From: Euperipatoides rowelli
Lineage: Eukaryota > Onychophora > Udeonychophora > Euonychophora > Peripatopsidae
DNA length: 10,085 nucleotides
Assembly: GCA_003024985.2 (NCBI GenBank)
Contig: PXIH01S0000953.1
Direction: 5' to 3' (one strand)
Both the position numbers and the translations under genes were made by a program. Under the pieces are notes generated by a model. The model was not told the origin of the DNA, did not search any database, and worked only from the letters and a program-made list of their open reading frames with translations. Of the stretch, positions 6,380-10,085 are shown in pieces (positions within the stretch are counted from its first letter, which is position 1; every line of letters starts with the position of its first letter).

Positions 6380-8513
6380 TAAACATTTAAAGAATTTTAA
6401 AATTATTCAATGATTTAGTATTCAAATTTCCCTAGGAATTTAATTCCAGAAGGCGACCATTCTATTTTTAATAAAATTATATTCTACCTCTACAAATCCC
6501 ACTTTCATGATGCCATTCGTGTCCTCTACTGAGAGAAAAATGAGAGATCAAAAAATTATCCAGATTTTCTTGAAAAACTAATTTTTAAAATAAAAAATAT
6601 CTCTCCTGAAATGTTGCCGTGACTGTGAGGGAGTTACAATACCATAACAATGACGCAAAATCAACAATCGATCACAATAAGAAAAATTATACAAACCATC
6701 AATTTTTTTTTTAAATGTTTCTAAAAAAATTTGTTAATTTTATCAGAATAATTTAAAAGATAAAATATAACATAGCAAAAATCTAATAGGCTATAGGCTG
6801 CAAATAACCATTATAAATTTTAACAATACCACCAAAGTAATAAGTGAGAATACACTCAACAAATAAAAACAGCGATTAAGCCTAGTAATTAAATGATCAA
6901 TATGTTAAGTTCAAGCTTCAGTTGACAATCGAAAATAATTCCCAAATCAGAATAAAAAGTTACCTGTTGTATATCATTAAGAAAAGATTGATTGCATAAC
7001 ATTTTGTGATCTTAATATCATTAATTTATTCTTCGTTCCATTAACAATTAAACCATTGTGTACAAGTGTGTATTTAGGGGTATTCAGGCAGGGGGAAATG
7101 TCCAGGTGGCCTAGACACCCCCGCCCCCACAAAAAATTTTAACTTTAAAAATCTCAAAAGCCAAAAAAAAAAAAAAAGATAATCAAATCTGCCAAAAGGA
7201 AAACAAAATGTCCATAGAACCAAAAAAATACAACCCAGACACCCCCCCCCCAAAATAATTTTCTGGCTATGCCCTTGAATGTCTACAAATAATTCCTATA
7301 ATAAAGCAATTTCTTTTTGAAAACAATACAATCAGATAATGAATCAAGATTTCTAAAAATTTAATATCATCAGCATAGCTAAAAACATTAGAAAAATTCA
7401 AACAATGCAAGTCAGCCAGTTAGAAATTAAACAAAAAAGATGACATTATGGCTCCCTGCGGAACACCATGTCTTAAATTATAACTAATAACTGATTTAAC
7501 ATCACTAATTGAAACCCAATATAGGAATTCGTACAACCGACCAATTAAACCATCATTAATGTCACGTGATATTTTGGCCAACAAAATATCAATAGGAATT
7601 ACATCAAATGCCTTTGAGAGATCAAAGTACACAATTCCTATTTTGTGACCCTTTTAAATTTGCAAAGACCATAGATTCATACATTTCATCATATAAGTTT
7701 CACATCAGAAAAGAATCCATGTTGATTAATGTGAATAAATTTATCCAATTCTGAATGCAATAAGTGCAGAATACATTTTTCAACTTAGAAACCGAGTTTG
7801 TTAAAATAACAGGACCAAAATTATTTAAATCTGAAAGATTAGGTTACCCCTTTATGAAGAGGGTAATAATAGTTTCTTTCTATAAAATAGGCAATTTACC
7901 AATCGCTAATGCCAAACTAATAAATATACAGTATATATATAAAGTCTGTAAAAAAATGGTTGTACAATTTAGGCTAATTATAAAATTTAGTATGCCATCT
8001 GCACCAACAGAAAAGGTGGATTTTAATTCTGGGATTTCACTAGATATAGCCTATATGACCTATCAATTACTATACCATCATCCAAATTTCCAGAAACCGA
8101 CCAAACAATATTATCATTAAAAGTAGGTTACAAATAAAAATGCTTAGGAAATAAATTTGCAATTTCAAAATCATCTGTAATGATTTTATCACCGTCTTTA
8201 ATCAAACTAATATTTTATCGTTCTTTTTTTTTTAACTGACTTATATAGTTTAAAAATAAAATTATGATCTTTATTTATTCTATCAATTAAAAGTAAGTTG
8301 AATAAGATCTTTACTACTTCGTCATATCTACAAATCTTTCTATTTAATTTACTGCATAATTAGTATTTAATCTCCTGCTGATCTTGAATTACAATATAGG
8401 CTATTCTAAACAATTTCAAGGATAATGAGATCATTAGATAACCAACAAGGATCTTTATTCTCTTTTTTGGAGTATTTTTTTTGAATGGTATACAATGCAA
8501 TGTTAACATTAAT
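6380..8513 (-). pseudogene. decayed LINE reverse-transcriptase ORF2
   Basis: Non-LTR retrotransposon ORF2, whose intact form reverse-transcribes element RNA at a nicked target. On the minus strand, in order: KDPCW (8442-8456, the K.PWW linker before RT), IKDGDKIITDDFEIAN (from 8202), GADGI, KETIITLFIKG with a stop just before it (7880-7882), NNFGPVILTNSVSK (the RPISL-type box), FDLSKAFD (7603-7626, motif A), GVPQG (7453-7467, motif B) and YADD (7366-7377, motif C). NGLIVNGTKNK, SDLGIIFD, NRMVAFWN with WN at 6444-6449, and SLNNFK (6396-6413) follow. Catalytic aspartates survive, but at least five stops and several frameshifts kill the ORF. A MITE at 7065-7279 interrupts it after YADD. No endonuclease domain is seen above 8513. 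The motifs fit the CR1/L2/Jockey group, and the clade is uncertain. Confidence 0.88.
7065..7279. mobile_element. hAT-type MITE (about 215 bp) inside the LINE
   Basis: TGTGTACA (7057-7064) and TGTCTACA (7280-7287) match at 7 of 8 positions and bracket the insert. The ends could shift by 2 bp, giving CA..TG termini at 7063-7277 with a 6 of 8 duplication. The inner ends, GTGTATTTAGGGG on the left and CTGGCTATGCCCTTG on the right, look like decayed CAGTGGCGTAGCCAGG-type termini of hAT MITEs. Poly-C blocks (around 7118-7127 and 7241-7251) frame an A/T core related to the MITE at 1488-1846. LINE coding similarity stops at one side (after YADD) and resumes at the other (NGLIVNGTKNK), which independently supports an insertion. 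Confidence 0.65.
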
Positions 8514-8636
8514 TTAAATTTGAATGCACCTTTATTGTTAAGTCAGCACTTATGCAGTTTCCTCCCCCACCCCCCATTTAAAATTTCAATTTTATTTTTT
8601 AATTAAAAAAAAAATGTCCCACAATTTTATGAAATA
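8514..8636. other. AT-rich and C-rich low-complexity sequence
   Basis: LINE similarity is lost just above 8513. A C-rich tract (about 8562-8576) and poly-A follow. The C tract resembles the arms of the poly-G MITEs elsewhere in the window and may mark another insertion that cut off the LINE 5' part. No termini can be defined. Confidence 0.4.
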
Positions 8637-8855
8637 TTAAAACTATCAATAAGGGGTTATTGCAGCCTTTGATGATCCTAGGGTTAGGGCATTGTGAATT
8701 TCACATGTCCAGTAGTTGGAGTTAGTGTTCAGGATTAAAGTTAGTACTGTAATGTAAAACTGTTCAAAAGGGGATATTGGCTCTTTTGATTATCCTAGGG
8801 TTGGATCATAGTGGATTTCAATACGTAGTTGGAGTTAGGGTTCAGGTTAGTTAGC
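8637..8855. repeat. two-copy tandem repeat, about 115 bp unit
   Basis: Copy one (about 8640-8745) and copy two (about 8757-8855) share an ordered series of blocks: AAAACT, AAGGGG, CTTTTGAT-like, ATCCTAGGGTT, GTGRATTTCA, GTAGTTGGAGTTA and GTTCAGG. Offsets between copies are 113-117 bp (TCCTAGGG at 8676 and 8793; GTAGTTGGAGTTA at 8712 and 8825). The copies differ by substitutions and small indels, so the duplication is old. The GTTAGGGTTCAGGTTAG segment is telomere-like only by composition. Confidence 0.75.
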
Positions 8856-8861
8856 TAGTTT

Positions 8862-9041
8862 GTTTATTTATATTTATAATTGTTTAAGTCAGAGGTTTTT
8901 ACAATGTCTACAGAAAACAAAATTAAATTAGAAATACAATAAAACTAGAAAAATAATCAAATAAAACAACCAACCAATTAAAACAGAGAAATGAGTTACC
9001 GGTAGATGGCAAATACAAGTGCTAGCCTACATAATCATTTC
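8862..9041. other. possible minus-strand LINE 3' tail
   Basis: The segment opens with TTTGTTTATTTATATTT and becomes A-rich, an appearance common to LINE 3' ends read on the opposite strand. There is no coding motif and no target duplication, so this is only a suggestion. A similar T-rich opening occurs at 4325-4345. Confidence 0.2.
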
Positions 9042-9063
9042 TTAACCCTCAAGTACTATGCGA

Positions 9064-9078
9064 GGGTCCTAGGGACCC
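9064..9078. repeat. left sub-terminal palindrome of the piggyBac MITE
   Basis: GGGTCC-TAG-GGACCC. It lies 3 bp inside the left terminal repeat and has the same arms as the copy at 9586-9600. Sub-terminal repeats in piggyBac elements contribute to transposase binding, so such a role is a reasonable inference here. Confidence 0.8.
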
Positions 9079-9585
9079 AAGCACATTTTGATTTAATTTT
9101 AACTTGATAAAGAGTCTGGGTGCTGCAATTTTTTGTATTTTCCTCTTATAGCCATAGAAGTTTAGTGGTGTAAAAAAAAAAAAATTCTGTGCATTTTCAC
9201 ATTACCCATGCATAGGATAAACGTATCAAAATAAAATTTGTTAATTTTTACATATTTTTGCAATTTTTTTTTAGAAACTCATCATTTTCATTTATATTTA
9301 GATCAAATAGATTAAATGGGATCAAAATTATATTTGAGTGAGAAATCTATTGAGTCAGTCTTCAATGAAAAAGGATTTTGGAATTGTGAGGTTGAAATTC
9401 AGAATACAGCTTCTCCATTACCAGTTTTGGATAGCATTACAATAAAACCCAAAAAATGTTTGTTCTCATTGTTTTTAACAGCATAAATAAGTATTAACCT
9501 TTAGTTTAATATAGTATTAAAGTTATTATCTAAAAATAAAAATTTTATTTTATTTGGTTATATATATATTTTTTTTTTTTTAAAT

Positions 9586-9600
9586 GGGTCCACTGGACCC
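9586..9600. repeat. right sub-terminal palindrome of the piggyBac MITE
   Basis: GGGTCC-ACT-GGACCC. It is separated from the right terminal repeat by 31 bp, against 2 bp on the left. The two ends are therefore asymmetric, as is usual for piggyBac-type transposons. Confidence 0.8.
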
Positions 9601-9748
9601 ATGCATAGTATGAATATGCACTAATTCCGGGGCATAGTACTTGAGGGTTAATAGTGCTGAACTAGGAGAATTGAACAAATTCTTATTAATCGTGTAAATA
9701 AAGTTGCTATTATACATTTCATTTTGAAGGAAAATTAGTAAAACAAAG

Positions 9749-9766
9749 TACAGTATATACAGTATA
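9749..9766. repeat. TACAGTATA tandem dimer
   Basis: Two exact head-to-tail copies of the 9-mer TACAGTATA. The dimer contains the palindrome CAGTATATACAG-like core typical of the other scattered copies. Confidence 0.85.
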
Positions 9767-10033
9767 GTGATGCTAGTTGAAGTTATAGAATAAAGTTGAG
9801 AGTTTTCTTGGAAGCAGCAAGAGCATACACTATACATTATATGTTTCTTTGCCTTCTTATTAAGTATTTGTAGAGATTCATAGTGTCCAAATCTGAGTTT
9901 CAAACAGATAGTCAAGATTCCATTTCAAAAATTTTCTGTCACCTCTGTGAAATTAGATGTGAAGAAAATAGCAAAATTTATAGGAATAAGGATGTCAGGC
10001 ATGCGATTGCTGCATGAAAGTTTGGCTCAATTT

Positions 10034-10073
10034 TTGGAGCAGCAATTTTAAGAATTTGGAGCAGATTGGAGCA
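10034..10073 (+). repeat. TTGGAGCA short repeats at the window edge
   Basis: TTGGAGCA occurs exactly at 10034-10041, 10056-10063 and 10066-10073. CAATTTT/CCATTTT strings lie between or after the copies. It may be the beginning of a minisatellite or a transposon interior that continues beyond the window. Confidence 0.6.
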
Positions 10074-10085
10074 ACCATTTTCAGA

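Larger units (their letters stand above)
9046..9647. mobile_element. piggyBac-type MITE (602 bp), complete
   Basis: CCCTCAAGTACTATGC (9046-9061) and GCATAGTACTTGAGGG (9632-9647) are perfect 16-bp terminal inverted repeats. Both ends are bordered by TTAA (9042-9045 and 9648-9651). A TTAA target duplication with CCCT..AGGG termini is diagnostic of the piggyBac superfamily. Each end also carries a sub-terminal palindrome with the design GGGTCC-N3-GGACCC, at 9064-9078 (spacer TAG) and 9586-9600 (spacer ACT). The 0.6-kb length and the absence of a transposase frame with its DDD triad make it non-autonomous, dependent on a transposase encoded elsewhere. Perfect termini suggest it is younger than the LINE and hAT remnants nearby. 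The A/T-rich interior holds only low-complexity sequence. Confidence 0.92.
9652..10085. other. AT-rich flank with no gene recognised
   Basis: A tandem pair of TACAGTATA (9749-9766) and three TTGGAGCA words near the end (10034, 10056, 10066) are the only structure I can support. A minus-strand open frame crosses from here into the piggyBac MITE and is not a gene. Confidence 0.5.

Noticed and set aside
7764-8120. Plus-strand open frame of 118 codons
   Set aside because: It is antisense to the LINE reverse-transcriptase region, whose minus-strand motifs explain this sequence.
6380-8513. An intact, active retrotransposon
   Set aside because: RT motifs are clear, but multiple stops, frameshifts and a MITE insertion disrupt the frame, and no endonuclease region is visible.
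8820-8860. Telomere-like TTAGGG sequence
   Set aside because: Only isolated GTTAGGGTT words occur inside a diverged tandem duplication. There is no array.
9580-9915. Minus-strand open frame of 111 codons
   Set aside because: It crosses the right end of the piggyBac MITE into flanking AT-rich DNA, with no domain recognisable.
1-10085. CRISPR arrays, defence systems or operons
   Set aside because: There are no regularly spaced direct repeats with unique spacers, and no coding genes of any such system.

Overview
No host protein-coding gene, rRNA, functional tRNA gene or CRISPR array can be supported in this window. It is strongly AT-rich, intron- or intergenic-like animal DNA. It is crowded with decayed transposable elements: a non-LTR (LINE) retrotransposon, a tRNA-derived SINE, several hAT-type non-autonomous DNA elements and a piggyBac-type one. 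Together with many A/T homopolymers and (TTA)n runs, this points to a metazoan. The recurrent TAGGCTA/TAGGCCTA and TACAGTATA words and the poly-G/poly-C MITE arms suggest an aquatic invertebrate, but that is an impression. The sequence does not fix the phylum.

Layout: 1-780 holds short palindromes and AT-rich DNA. 787-890 is one end of a hAT-like element whose partner end is not visible. 1433-1885 is the tRNA-like head of a SINE, split between its A box and B box by a hAT MITE (1488-1846) with an 8-bp target duplication. 2205-2534 is a second hAT MITE with its own 8-bp duplication. 2543-4654 is AT-rich with microsatellites and poly-A runs. 4655-5820 is bounded by inverted CAGGG-type termini and may be a longer hAT element.

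On the minus strand, 8513 down to about 6380 is the decayed reverse-transcriptase ORF of a CR1/Jockey-like LINE. RT motifs remain (DLSKAFD, GVPQG, YADD), but stops and frameshifts run throughout, and a third hAT-type MITE (about 7065-7279) sits inside it. A second LINE C-terminal fragment in the same orientation lies at 5885-6183. 8637-8855 is a two-copy tandem repeat. 9046-9647 is a complete piggyBac-type MITE with perfect 16-bp terminal inverted repeats and TTAA on both sides. The window ends in short TTGGAGCA repeats.

Nothing here works together as a pathway. The content is a record of successive insertions. The clearest order of events is: SINE first, then the hAT MITE inside it; and LINE first, then the hAT MITE inside its RT domain. 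I found no convincing new functional system. The best observations are these nested insertions, the intact piggyBac-type MITE, and an over-represented 9-mer.
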